From contig SAUG01000086.1 in NCBI GenBank assembly GCA_011316305.1, forward strand, positions 1-64,000: 64,000 bases of DNA, read 5' to 3'. A program made the position numbers and the translations under genes. Under the pieces are notes generated by a model, which saw only the letters and a program-made list of their open reading frames with translations, had not been told where the DNA came from and did no database searches. Each line of letters opens with the position of its first letter. Position 1 is the first letter of the stretch. The DNA is from Rusavskia elegans. Its lineage: Eukaryota; Ascomycota; Lecanoromycetes; Teloschistales; Teloschistaceae. This document shows, piece after piece, positions 26,101 to 38,498 of this stretch.

Positions 26101-29100
26101 TTATATTCGCTATTATTATTAATAAATTCAGTTAAAAATAGGAATTTAATCTAGTTTTTTTTTATTTTTTTATAAATATATACCTTTAGATAATATTCTA
26201 GCGATTAATTTTATCTTTTAATCTATCTATTTATTTAAAAATAGAACGTAGTATTTAAACGACGTTTAATTTTTAGATAATAGTAAACTTCCGACTAGAA
26301 TTCGTTTATAAATAGCGATTTTCTATTACTAATAATTCTATTAGAAATAAATTCTTTATACTAAAGTTTATTAATAATAAATTCTATAGAATTCTTTATA
26401 TTAATTATTTTATAATAAGAAATATACCTCGTTATTTTAGTAAATCGATCGACGGCTATAAATACTAAATCTACTATATTCGAAAAATATTAAATAGATA
26501 GTAATCTAATAATAAAATCTATCGCTATTTCCTTTTATAACTATATAGATTATAGAAGATTCTAAAGCTTTCTATATGATTTATATCTATAGATTTTATT
26601 TTATTAATAGATATTATAAATTTCTATATACTTTTTAATATATTTAGATAATTTTAGCTAGCTATAGCTATAATAAATAAACGATAAAATTCGCTAATAT
26701 CTAAAATATCTAGCTATAGAATCGTTATAATATTTTACTAAAAATACTATATATCGTATTTTATCTTCGGGTATATATAAAAATATTTTATAAAAGAAAA
26801 AACCAATTTTTATTTTTATATTCTATAGTCTGGTTTTTGTTTTAATTAATATTAGATAGTCTATATACGCTTTTATATATCGATATTTCGATTTTAAAAC
26901 TATAAAAATATATTGCGTATACTAGAAATTACTTTACTATAAATCGTTTTACAAATAATAGCTTTTTATCCAAATTAATATAGGATATCTAGGCTATAGT
27001 ATATATTTCTAATAATCGAATTTATTTTATTATAATATCTTTTATCGGAAATAGTTATTACTAATCTATTATTACCGCGTCGGCAGTCTATTATACCCGG
27101 AAATAAATTCGATACCCGAAATATATTATATCTTTTCTATAGTAATAGAAGATTAGTTCTATTATTTTTAGAATTTTTAGATTCTATTAAAGATTTTCTA
27201 AACTCTCTAGTTATACGCCTATATAAAACGTAATTAATTTGAATCTTTTATATAAAAAACGGTTCGCTACTAGATTTTCGGCTAGTAAAATTTAGCTTCC
27301 GTTAAAATATAGATAATATTATCTAGATTTAAAAATTAATATCTTTATAATCCCGTTTTCTAGATAGCGGATTAGTTAGATTAGTCTTTTTTAAATAATA
27401 GAAAATATCGAAATCTATAGTAGCTAATTTAATAATCTAACGATATTATCGAATATTAAATTTTTTAATTTTTATAAAATCCCGAAAATTTTTATAAACT
27501 ATCTAGATTTTAAATATATACTTTATATTTTTAAAATAAGATTTTTATTATTTAAAGACTTAAATAATAGTAAATAAATCGGTATTATATATCTCGTAAT
27601 TATATTTAGTAGAAATTATTTTCTTTAACTAGAATATAACTAGATATTAGTAATTCTTTTTATTAAATTAAAATATAATTCTAGTTAACCTAATTCTAGA
27701 AATATTAGTTTTAATATAGATTTCTTTTTTTAAATTAAAATATTATACTATTCTAATAATATTAAAATCATATTTTAATTTTTTAAAAATTTTTTAAATT
27801 CTGATAGTTTAATAAAACGATTCCGATTTTTTTCCGGTAATATTTTCTTTAAATAAATTTATTAGAAACGCTATAATCTAAAAATATTAGTAAATAAAAT
27901 ACTAGTAAAAACTTATAAATTCTAAAAAAATCTATATTTTATAGTAAATTTTTAAAATCGATTATTTTTTAATAGTTACTATTCGTTCCGGATCTATTAA
28001 TATAATTTTTATAAATATAATAAAGTTTAAAAATTTTATATTTTTAATATTAAAAGTATATTTTTTAAAATTAAATTATAGTTATATATTACGAAATATT
28101 CGGATAATTTACCGGATATAATTCTAATATTTTTTTTCTAAATTAAAAAAGATTAAAATATAATCTAGATAAACTATATAGTAAATATTAATTAATCTAT
28201 TTAAAATCCGGTTAATATAGATTTAAAATATTATAGAAATATTAGTAAAATCGAAAGTATTAATAAAAAATTTAAAATATTTATATTTTATATAAAATAT
28301 AGTCTTCTATTTATTATTTTTTTTAATTCGGATTCGATAGTAGATAATTTTAATTTTATATTTAGAAAAGTAATTTACCTTTAATAACTAATCTAGGATA
28401 TCAGAAATAAAAGATAAAGGATAACGGTTTTTAATAATTACTTTATTAAAGCCTCTATAGTCGATATATATACGAAAACTACTATTTTTCTTTAATCTAA
28501 AAAAAATTAAAACTTCTATAAAAGATATTAAATAGCGAATCTAGCTTTTTTTTAAAGTACTATCAAGATAATTATATAGTTTATTAAATTTATAAATAAA
28601 TAGATATTAGATTAGATTATATAACGGATTCCGCCTATCTAGTTCGATTATATAATCGATATTTTTAAACGGCGGTAAAAGATCTACTAATTTTATATTA
28701 TAAACTTCGATCTCTTTATATATAGATTTCGGGATCGGCTCGGCCTACTATATATTTCTATTATTGTTGTTTTTATTACTATTAACTTCCGTCTATATAA
28801 TACTATCGTTATCGAATCTCGTATATATAATAGTATTAATATCCGATTTTATATATACGATAGTAATCGATATTATATATATTAATATATACTTCTCGAT
28901 CTATAATATATAAATAAAAACCATCGGTAAATCGATATTAAAATCGATTAACTATTTTCTATCCGTCTAGTTATTTTATATTTTTTTATTATAGATAGAA
29001 AATCCCTATTATTTTATTTTTTAGATCTATAACTATATATATTTAATATAAAACTGGTATATTCAAAAGAATACTATATTTATTAATTATATCTAAAATA

Positions 29101-30961
29101 TAGAATCGCGATATATATATTTTCCGACGATTTTAATTATCTATTATTATTTAATTTAAATTATATACTCTATAGTAGATAGTAAACTAACTTCTAATCT
29201 ATTAAAAATAGAATATCTTCATTTTTTAGTCGGGTTCTAGGTTATATTAAATAATAAAAGATAAGAAATAATATTAATCTAAAAGTTTAGGTCTAGAAAT
29301 ATTTTAATTCTACTATATCTTTTTACTAGTAACTCGATAAATACTTTTATTGGAAGGTTATTTTTTACTTTAATCTATTTATTTTAGACTATTATCGAAG
29401 CTATAATAGGTTTTTCTGGTTTTTTAACTAGTTAGTATTATTAAAATTATCTTCTATCGTATTAATAGTAGACTTTATAAAAATCCTACTATTATTATTA
29501 TAAAAGTTATTAGATTTCCGATTATTTTAACTTTAGTTCTAGTTTTTAAAATATCTTTTAGACTAATAATCTATATTACGATAAATAAAGTATATAGTAT
29601 ATTTATTATTCTATTTATATTTTCTAGAATTATTATTACTAATATAAAAAATATCTCTTTTATCGATACTATTTCGACTATTCTATAATCGATCTTTTCG
29701 GTTTCGATTTTCGAATCTTCGAGAATTCTATTTACTATATAGCGGCAGATAAAATCTATTAATAGAAAAATTCTACTATTAATCCGGTATCGTTTTATCT
29801 ATATTCTTTTACTAGATAGTCTAAACTATCTATTTATTATAGCCGAAATTTTTTAATTTTATATTTTAAATATATATAGTATACTATAATTCTAGATAAA
29901 TTTTAAAAAAAAAATTCGAATATTATTTTTCTAATAAAAAAAGTAACTAGACTTTTAATAATATAAAGAAATTATAGAATTTTAAAATATTCTAGTTTTT
30001 ATTTTAGATTATACGAGAATATTTTATTATAATATCTAATAAATAAAATTTAGAATCGATAGAAAAATTTAAAAAAAAATCTATAAATCTATTCTATAAT
30101 ATACCGTTAAAAGTATTTTTATCGATAAAAAATTCTTTTTTTTCGAACTAATAATTTAATTTCTAACTTTTTTTTTATATTTTAGACCTATCGAATTTAA
30201 TCTATATAGATAGATAAAGTATCGAGTTTATAAAATTAATTTCTATTTAATTCGACCTATTTATAATATTTTTTAAAGTTTATTTTATTACTATACTTTT
30301 TAGGCTTTTTAATTTTAAATTTTAATAATATTTAAAGCGCTCGCGAATATCTAATAGCTAGTTTAAAAGAAGATTAATTATTATTTAGAATATAATTCGG
30401 ATTTATTATATAATATACCTTTAAAAAAATCTTTTTCTTTACTATTATTTAAACCTTTAAAGCTCGAAGCTTTTTATTATTATCGGAATTATCGCTATTA
30501 TTTCTACTATTATTCGGATTATTCGGATTATTACTATTATTAGATAGTTAACCGGAATTAGATTTTCTAAAAGTATAAATTCCTAAAAAAATATTTATAT
30601 TAAACTATAACTAAATATTAGATAGTAACTATAAATAGATTCAGCCGCCGGAAATAATAAAATCTTTTAATATATTAGTAATAAAATTACTATAAAGTTC
30701 CGATTAGATTTTTTTAATAATAGAAAATAATTTTATATTTTTTTTATCGGGCGTTTTCGATATAGACGGATTATATTTATTAAATTAATCTATAATATCT
30801 ATAATCCGCGGATTAATAGTTTTAGCGCTAGTTTAATATAGTTCTATCTTAAATATTTTACTACGGTTATAACAACTATAAATACTAGATATCGATATTA
30901 ATATAGTTATACTATAAATAATATATATCGAACTATAAATCTTTAAATAATAAATTAAAAC

Positions 30962-31200
30962 TATTAAAACGGGGTATTACTAGAATAGTATATAATTATA
31001 GACTTAATAAAAAATATATTATAGAACTAACTTATATTCTAGAAAAACTAGAATATAGCCTAGTAATAAAGGAAGGAAGAAAGCGGAAAAGGATCGAGAT
31101 TCGATATATTAGCGACGTTCTAGCGACTAGACGGCGAGCTTTATTTCTAAACGTTTTAATTATATTTCCAAAGTCTATATAACGCGTTTGGCGCTTATAA
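30962..31200 (-). repeat. 5' LTR of A1
   Basis: In element orientation it starts TATAAGCGCC (RIP form of TGTAAGCGCC) and ends TTTTAATA. The other A-family LTRs are 22,350-23,143, 38,261-38,498 and 48,867-49,104. Confidence 0.88.
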
Positions 31201-31205
31201 TTTCT

Positions 31206-32065
31206 AAAATCGATTTTTTTTATTTATTTTCGAAAACGATATATTATTTTAGATTATTAACTAATATAAAATTTAATATTCTAATAAATCTATTTTTTAT
31301 TTCAATTTTAATTTTTATAATTTAATTATTTTTTCGAGGATATTTTTAGATATATTTTTAAATCTAGTTATATAATTTTTTCGTATTTTTATTTTCTTTT
31401 TCTCTATTTATAAAAGTTACTATTTAGTAATTTCTAATTTTTATTCTAAATATTATAATAAAAGGTTTTTCTATTTCGTATAATTTAAATTCTATAATCG
31501 ATTTTTTTTATCTTTTTCGCTCTTTTTAGTTCTATAGAATACTATCCCGATTTTTTTTTATCTAATAGATAAATAAAGTGTTTATTATAATAGCAGGCTA
31601 TTAAACTTTCTATCATATAATTTCTAGCTTTTTTTTTAAATAATTTTTTCGTTATCTCGAATTAATATTCGATTATTTCTATTATCTTTTTAGTTAAATA
31701 TTTTTTTCTAAAATATTTTCTTTTTTTATATAAATAATAAACTTTAGTCTATAATTATTTAATTTCGGTAATATCGAATTCTATTAGATTTTCTTTAAAC
31801 TATCTTTTAGCGGATTCTATTTTATTAAATATCTATTTATCTATATATTATTTATATTATCTAGTATTAATTTATATCGCTAGCTCGATAAATATTATTA
31901 GCGAATCTAGTTTTTTAATTATTACTATAGTTTTTTTAATTCTATTATTAAATACTTTATAGAAATAGATTTTTAGAGCTAAATTCTTCTAGTTCGTTTT
32001 ATAAACTAACGTTCTAAACTATATAGTATAGATAGCTACCGATTTCTACTATTTTAAAACTTTTA
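31206..32065 (-). pseudogene. gag relic of element B
   Basis: The minus-strand frame is homologous to the gag of P. It includes the damaged zinc knuckle (Cys and His replaced by Tyr) and the later ACYYN...FIYLLDKK-like block near 31,560-31,610. RIP stops are frequent. It was cut off from the rest of B by the A1 insertion. Confidence 0.68.
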
Positions 32066-32071
32066 ATTTTT

Positions 32072-32291
32072 AAAATTTATATAATAGGTAATATAATTAG
32101 GTAATATAAATAATCTAACTAGGACCTTTCTAGCTAGCGTAGTTAATTAATAAAAAAAATTTTAAATTATTCGTATAACTTTTATACTAGAATTATACTT
32201 TTATATTAGAGTTTAACGCTAAGATCAAGTTTTAGCGGGTCGGATCGGATTAGTTAATCCGGGTTTAAAACCCGATCCGACGGCCAGTTTA
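32072..32291. mobile_element. Truncated hAT-like MITE in element B
   Basis: Only the right end (GGCCAGTTTA at 32,291) and the central AT-rich part remain. Compared with element D, about 30 bases of host element sequence are also missing on the left, so a deletion removed the left end together with its flank. Confidence 0.7.
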
Positions 32292-32628
32292 CCGAAGGTT
32301 TCTTTTATAGCTATAATTAGATTACTAAAGTTATAAAAAATCTAAGATATTTTATTTTTCTTTTAATTTTTCGGATTATTAAAATAGTTTTCTATATAAG
32401 ACTATATCTAATTAAAGGAAATCTCTTTTAATAATTTTTTTATAAAATGATTTTAACTATTATATTTAAAAACTGATTAATATATAATATAAAGTGAATA
32501 TTTATCTAAATAAACTATAGTTTTAAAGATTTTCTATTTCCTTTATAGATATTTAACGTTATCATTTTAATAGTATCGCTTCGATCTATAGAATAGGATA
32601 ATGAAACTAATATAGTAAATTATTGAAA

Positions 32629-33400
32629 TATAACGTTTCTATATATTAAAAAGCGTTATATTCGAATCTAACTAAAATCGTAGACGTAGTTCGAACTATT
32701 AAATATAGACTGGCCGGTTCGGGTCGGATTCCCGTCGAACCGTCGAATATCCGACTCGATTTTAGTAATCCGACTCGGACCCGATCCGATTATATTATAT
32801 ATTGAATTTATTGTTATTTTAATTATTAAATAAAGATAATATATCCAGATAATATATTTAGTTTTACTATAGACCCTCTAGCCAGCGTGGTTAATTAATT
32901 AGAATTTTTTTAGTAAATTCGTATAAAATTTATACTAGCTTTATACTTTTGTACTAAGGTTTGACGGTCTTGGTAAATCGGGTCGGATTACGATTTAGAA
33001 CCCGAAATTCGGTCGGGTCAGGTTACGTTTTAATTTGATTCGATCCGACGGCCAATCTAATTAAATAGTAAAAGAATTCTAGTATAAATTCTCGAAACTA
33101 GTCTTATATAGCCTTAGAAATAAGATCTCGATATTACGAAACGTCTTTACTATATAGATAATTATAAAAGTGGATTAAGGCGATATTTAATAATTATATT
33201 AATTACGAAGGAAAAAAGCTATTTAATAGAAGTAAAAAGTAATATATATAGATAAAAGTAGCCGCTATAGCCGAAGATAGCTGCAGATACTTAGTACCGA
33301 TTTATAAAAGCGGCCTTCGCGGCTAGCGCGATCTTGCGCTAATTAGTTTCTCGCTTGGTCAATCTAGCGCTGGTATTTTTATAGAATTATAGACGTAATA
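32629..33400 (-). repeat. 5' LTR of element B, split by a MITE
   Basis: It shares its subtype with 19,480-20,510. LTR sequence lies at 32,629-32,705 and 33,060-33,400. The MITE 32,706-33,059 (perfect duplication ATTAAATA at 32,698-32,705 and 33,060-33,067) lies between. Confidence 0.86.
32706..33059. mobile_element. hAT-like MITE in the B 5' LTR
   Basis: A short 354-bp copy with ends TAGACTGGCC and GGCCAATCTA and a perfect 8-bp duplication ATTAAATA. Both B LTRs carry a MITE, at different sites, so the two insertions were independent. Confidence 0.93.
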
Positions 33401-33405
33401 CTAAA

Positions 33406-34595
33406 TAGCGTTGTAGTAGAAATTACGTGATTTGGCGGTCTAACGGATCCGCGTTCTATTTCGGAATTAGCGGAATTAATCCGGCAGATCGGAGATTCGA
33501 ATCTCTCGAAAACTAATCTAATATTTAAATTTTTTCTATCGACTAAATCGATTTTTATAGAGTTTTAAAATATAGAAAATCTAATTAATAGATCGTTTCG
33601 ATTTAGCTGTTTCGATTAGAGTAAATTAATTTAATCAAAGTTAAATAGATTACAGTTTTCCTTTAGATTTTAGTTTAGATCTAGCTTTTTCGGAAATTCT
33701 AAATTCGAATTCTCGATAAAATATTTAAATATTAAATAATTGCGTAATTTGATCGAATTAGCGCTTCTAGTATTAAATTTGTAAAAGATTAAAATTAACA
33801 ATCCGAATGATTAATCGTATATATATTATTATATTAAGTTTTCTAAAATCAATATAAAATCGAAAATTACTACTTTTTAAAAAATAAATATAACTAGTTA
33901 TTTTATTCTAGATTTCAAATAGTATATATATTTCTATTAGAAATTACAATTAATATAATATTTAAATATCTTTAACTATATTTATATAATTTATAAATTA
34001 GTCTAACTTTTAGTTTTTCCGGATTCGTAATAATAATTTCGTAATTCTTCTAAATATAAACCGGTAATAGTAATTTTCTTTTCGGTTTTTTTAATATTTT
34101 CTGGAATTTTTAAAAAATTTATAGACTTTTATCTATAGCTATTAATTATTTCTTAGTTTATTATTTCTAGATAAAAGTATTATAAATTTTTTTTATTTCG
34201 GCTAGTCTTTTAAATATTCTAAATAGATAGTTTTCTATCTTTACCCGTATTATTTTTTATTCGATTTTTAAATTCTATTTCGTAATATAGAAAATACTAA
34301 AATATACTTTCTTCTATATTTTTATAATATTAAAAACGATTTTCTCTTTATATTTATTATTTCGTATCTAAAAAAGCTTGGTTAAAAACTAAGTTTTAAG
34401 TACTTTAATCTAGCTAATATTTTTTATAAAATATAATTCCGTTTTTATAATTAATAAGATATTAAACTTTTTTATATAGTTTTTCGATAGAATATTTTTT
34501 ACAGATTTCAAATTAACTAGCGTTTTAACGGGTTATCTAAATATTGATAAATAGATAAAAATTCGATTTTTATTTATTTTTCGAAGTTATTTAAA
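33406..34595 (-). pseudogene. 5' internal region of element C
   Basis: This is the part of C between its 5' LTR and the B insertion. Interrupted minus-strand frames are present, for example one with TGLYLEELRNYYYES near 34,050, but no zinc knuckle, protease DTGA-type motif or other gag landmark could be identified. The first ~100 bases contain tRNA-like hairpins, treated as a separate observation. Confidence 0.5.
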
Positions 34596-35000
34596 TATAA
34601 TATCTTTATATATTTGAAGGCGTTACGTTCGAATCTAGCTATAATAGTAAATGTAATCCGAATTACTAAATAGTAAAAGAATTCTAGTATAGATTATCGT
34701 AATTAATTCTATATAGTTATCAAGATAAAATTATAATATTATAAAATGTTTTTATTATATAGATAATTATAGAAGATAAGCGAAGATAATATCTGATAGT
34801 TATATTACTAATAAATAAAAAAAGCTATTTACTAAACTATAAAAAACGATATATATATTAAAAGAACCGATATATCCGATAGAATCGACCTACTAAAAAA
34901 GGGCGGTTCTATAATTCTAGTAGCTCTAATTGGACTAAATTGTTAGTTCGTTTATCTAACTAATAAACGTAAATACTTCTGTAAAATCGTAGACGTAATA
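34596..35000 (-). repeat. 5' LTR of element C
   Basis: A 405-bp copy of the 14,843-15,246 LTR, beginning TATTACGTCTACG in element orientation. Flanked on the right by AAAAT. Confidence 0.87.
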
Positions 35001-35200
35001 AAAATTTCCAAAAAAGAAATTTTTTCGGAATTCGAATTCCGAACCGTTTAGTAATCAGAATTAGTAATCAGAATTTTACTAGACAAAATTCAGAAATTCA
35101 CGTGATATAGATTTAGTCTATTTATTTAATTTATACTAATATTACTGATATTAGATTAACTATTTCGGTACGGATTTCCGACGGTATTTCGGAAATCCGA

Positions 35201-35604
35201 TATAACGTCTTTGTATATTAAAAGACGTTACGTTCGAGTCAAACTATAGCTATAGACGTAGTACGAGCTACTAAATAGTAAAAGTATTCTAGTATAAATT
35301 ATCGTAACTAATCCCGTATAGCTATAAAAGTACGGTTACGATATTACGAGGCGTTTTTATTACGTAGGTAATTATAAAAGAGAAACAGGATATTATTTAA
35401 TAATTATATTAATAACTAATAAGAAATGCCATCTACTAGATTATAGAAAACGATATATATAAAATAAAAGCTAATATATCCGACAGGGCCGATCTATTAA
35501 ATAAAAATAGCTTTATAATTCCGGTAGCTCTAGCTGGACTAAACTATTAATCCGTTTATCTAATTAATAAATATAAATATTTCTATAGATCTATAGATAT
35601 AATA
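35201..35604 (-). repeat. 3' LTR of element D
   Basis: A copy of the C-type LTR. Element sequence on the right begins with the polypurine tract ATTATAGAAAAAGC read on the minus strand. Confidence 0.86.
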
Positions 35605-36899
35605 TAGCTTTTTCTATAATACTTTTCATTTAACGTATCGTTTTATAGAATATAAATCCGTTCGTTCCTTCTATTTTTTTTCCTTTTTTATTTTTTTTAA
35701 AATTCTATTATACGTCGTCGTATTTCCTATTATAGGTTCGACTAATATATTTAATATTAAAGGAAAATTATACTTTTTGTTTATAGTCGTTATTTCTATA
35801 ATATATTTAAAGTTTATAAAGTTTTTTTCAGGTATTAATATTTATAGAAAGTATATAAAATCTAAAAAGCTTTATAATATCTTTATATCTAAAGGAATTT
35901 ATAGTAATTATCGTTTTTATATATCGATATTTTTATTAATTTTCTATAGAAAAATATTTCGAGGCCGAGAAAACTAAATTTCGTACAGAGATTAAAGATA
36001 TTATATCCGAATATTCGAATAAAAATAAAAAGATTTAGTTACTATATTTTTATTAAAAGTAAATTCGTAATAATTTATCCATCTGCTAGTTAAATTTTGA
36101 TCGTCTATTTATAAAGTAAATTCGGTTTATATAATATTTTAAAGCTTTAAAAAAAAAGATAATTTTATTATTTAGAAATAAAAAATTCTATCTAGATTTA
36201 ACGAAATTAATAATTCTATATCTTTCTATTTATTCGATAATTTTATACTATCCGTATAGAAGAAATCTATTGAATTAATACCTGCGTTTAATTCAAATGA
36301 TTTTAATCGGTTTTTAAAAGAGTTTAACTTTTTTTAATCTTTAGAAATAACGAATATATTAAAGAATATCTAATCAAAGATTCTTTCGTCCGGTATTACT
36401 TTTATTTAATGCTAAAAATATATTAATATTATAAATTAATTTCGGGTTTTTCGAAACTTCCGTTAATTTCTATTCTTTAGCTACTATTTCGTTCTATAAT
36501 AATAAAAAAAAGGACTAGCTAAATTCTTTATATTTTAGTTATATATTTAGTATATAGTTTGGTATTTTTTATTCGATATCCGAGCTTTATTCTAGAATAT
36601 AACTATATTTACTCTTTTAAATTTGTTCGATATATTCTATCAAAAGATTTCGGATTATATTTTATTTTTTATTATATTTAAAATTAAATAAATTATAAAA
36701 AATACTTATATACTCCCTAGATTTTAGTTTTCTATACTTTTTTTTTCTTTGAATTTTTCGTCTAAATCTTTGATTTGCTAATAATTTATTAAAGATCTAA
36801 CGTCGAGTTTTTTATATAGATAGTTTTTAAATATAAAGAGATATATTATCTATAGTTCTATTTTCCTTCCTATAGTATTTTCTTATATCGATATTTTAG

Positions 36900-37760
36900 A
36901 AATTATTTCCTTTTTATTCGTTTTCTCAAACGATATATTATTTTAAAATTATAATTAATATAAAGTTAGTAATTTCGATTAATTGATTTTCTATTTTAAT
37001 TTCGATATTTTTAATTCTATTATTTTTTATAGGATATTTAATAATATATTCTACGAATTATTTATATAGTCTCTTTTTAATTTTATTTTATTTTTCGTTT
37101 ATTAGAACTATCGTCTAATGTTTTCCGACCTTAATTTTAGATATCGGTATAAATAGTTTTATAGTTAGATATAATTTAAATTCTATAATCGATTTCTTTA
37201 TCTTTTTTACTTTTTTTAATTCTATAAAATATTATTTTAATTTCTTTTTATTCGAAAGAAAAATAAAGTAATTATTATTATAGCAAGCTATTTGACTTAA
37301 TATTATATATTTTCTAGCTTTTTTTAAATAATTTTTTTATTACTTCGAACTAATATTCGATGACTTCTATTACTTTTTTAGTTAGATAATTTCTTTTTAT
37401 ATATCTCGTCTTTTCGTATAAATAATAAACTTTAGTCCGCGATTTTCTAGACTCGATAGTATCGAGTTCTATTAGATCTTTTTTAGACTATCTTTTAGTA
37501 GATTCTATTTTATTAAAAATCTATTTATCTATATATTATTTATATTATCTAGTATTAATATTTATCGCCAGTTCGATTAATATTACTAGTTAATTTAGTT
37601 TTTTAATTACTACTATAGTTTTATTAATTTTATTATTAAACTCTTTATAGAAGTTAATATTTAGATCTAAATCTTTCTAGTCTTTTTTATAAACTAACGT
37701 TTTAAACTAAATAATATAAATATTTTAACTATCGACTTCTATTATTTTAGAACTATTAAT
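36900..37760 (-). pseudogene. gag relic of element D
   Basis: Homologous to the gag relics of P and B along its length. The zinc-knuckle Cys and His positions are again Tyr. Heavily RIP-interrupted. Confidence 0.66.
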
Positions 37761-38130
37761 TTTCTTTCTATTACTTTATTTTTATTATTATTATCGAAGG
37801 TTTCTTTTATAGCTATAATTAGATTACTAAAATTATAAAATGTCTAAAATATTTTATTTTCTTTTTAACTTTTCGGGTTAATAAAATAATTTTCTATATA
37901 GAATTACATCTAATTAATAGTTTCTTTTTCTATATATATTATTATAAATGGAATTTTAACTATTTTATTCGGAAACAAATTTACATATAATAATATATAA
38001 ATAATTATCTAAATTAACTATAGTTTTAAAAATTTTCTATCTTTTTTATAGATATTTAATATTACCGTTTTATAGTATTACTTCGTTTTATAAAACGGGA
38101 TAACGAGACTAATATAGTAAATTATTAAAG

Positions 38131-38260
38131 TATAATATTTTTATATATTAAAAGACGTTATATTCGAATCTAACTATAGCTATAGACGTAGTATAAACTA
38201 TTAAATAGTAAGTAAATTCTAGTATAGATTATTATAACTAATCTCGTATAGCCGTAAAAA
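38131..38260 (-). repeat. 5' LTR of element D, outer piece
   Basis: This 130-base piece continues at 49,105-49,129 and 49,769-50,030 once A2 and the MITE at 49,130-49,768 are removed. The adjoining internal bases match the candidate primer-binding region of P and B. Confidence 0.83.
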
Positions 38261-38498
38261 TATAAGCGCCAAACGCGTTATATAAACTCTGGAAATATAA
38301 TTGGAACGTTTGGAAACGAGATTCGCCGCCTAGTTGCTAGAGCGTCGCTAGTATATCGAATCTCGATTCTTTTTCGCTTTTTTCTTTTCTAAATTACTAG
38401 ACTATACTCTAGTCTTTCTAGAATATAAGATAGTTCTATAATATATTTTTTATCTAGTCTATAATTATATACTATCCTGAAATTACTCTATTTTAATA
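38261..38498 (+). repeat. 5' LTR of A2
   Basis: 238 bp, paired with 48,867-49,104. It interrupts the 5' LTR of element D. Confidence 0.88.

Larger units (their letters stand above)
22350..31200 (-). mobile_element. Ty3/gypsy chromovirus-like element A1, nested in B
   Basis: Short LTRs of about 240 bp lie at 22,350-23,143 (3', enlarged by repeat R2) and 30,962-31,200 (5'). They are flanked by a perfect 5-bp duplication, ATTTC, at 22,345-22,349 and 31,201-31,205. Net length is about 8.3 kb, equal to A2. In minus orientation the order is gag, protease region, reverse transcriptase (YLDYILIF box near 28,140-28,200), RNase H, integrase (DLVFIAVDRF near 26,450), a chromodomain-like stretch near 25,450-25,640, an extra frame at about 24,250-25,100, a polypurine tract and the 3' LTR. 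All frames are RIP-broken. Confidence 0.9.
19480..33400 (-). mobile_element. LTR retroelement B, nested in C (gag-bearing, no RT seen)
   Basis: LTRs at 19,480-20,510 (3', containing a MITE) and 32,629-33,400 (5', containing a MITE) share a subtype with a GCTATAGCCG and TTTATAAAAGCGG middle not seen in C or D. The duplication is CTGGA at 19,475-19,479 and CTAAA at 33,401-33,405, the same sequence after two G-to-A changes. Without nested insertions the internal region is about 2.5 kb, the same as in P and D. A gag relic lies at 31,206-32,065 minus. Element A1 inserted into its interior. No reverse transcriptase belonging to B itself was found. Confidence 0.83.
14843..35000 (-). mobile_element. 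Ty3/gypsy element C, host of nested insertions
   Basis: LTRs at 14,843-15,246 (3') and 34,596-35,000 (5') belong to the same subtype and are flanked by a perfect 5-bp duplication, AAAAT, at 14,838-14,842 and 35,001-35,005. Removing the MITE cluster (17,449-19,268) and element B (19,480-33,400) leaves about 4.4 kb. That is short for a full gypsy element. Minus-strand reverse transcriptase and integrase are recognisable, but no gag zinc knuckle was found in 33,406-34,595. The LTR subtype is shared with element D. C may have supplied pol functions to gag-only relatives (inference). Confidence 0.85.

Noticed and set aside
33430..33505. Functional tRNA gene
   Set aside because: D-arm-like and T-arm-like hairpins exist, but the acceptor stem does not pair and the anticodon arm is poor. 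Kept only as a weak observation.
35777..35977. 66-codon open frame on the plus strand
   Set aside because: It lies in the interior of element D, opposite to the element's coding direction. It is composed mainly of Ile, Tyr, Lys and Phe from AT-rich DNA; chance frame.
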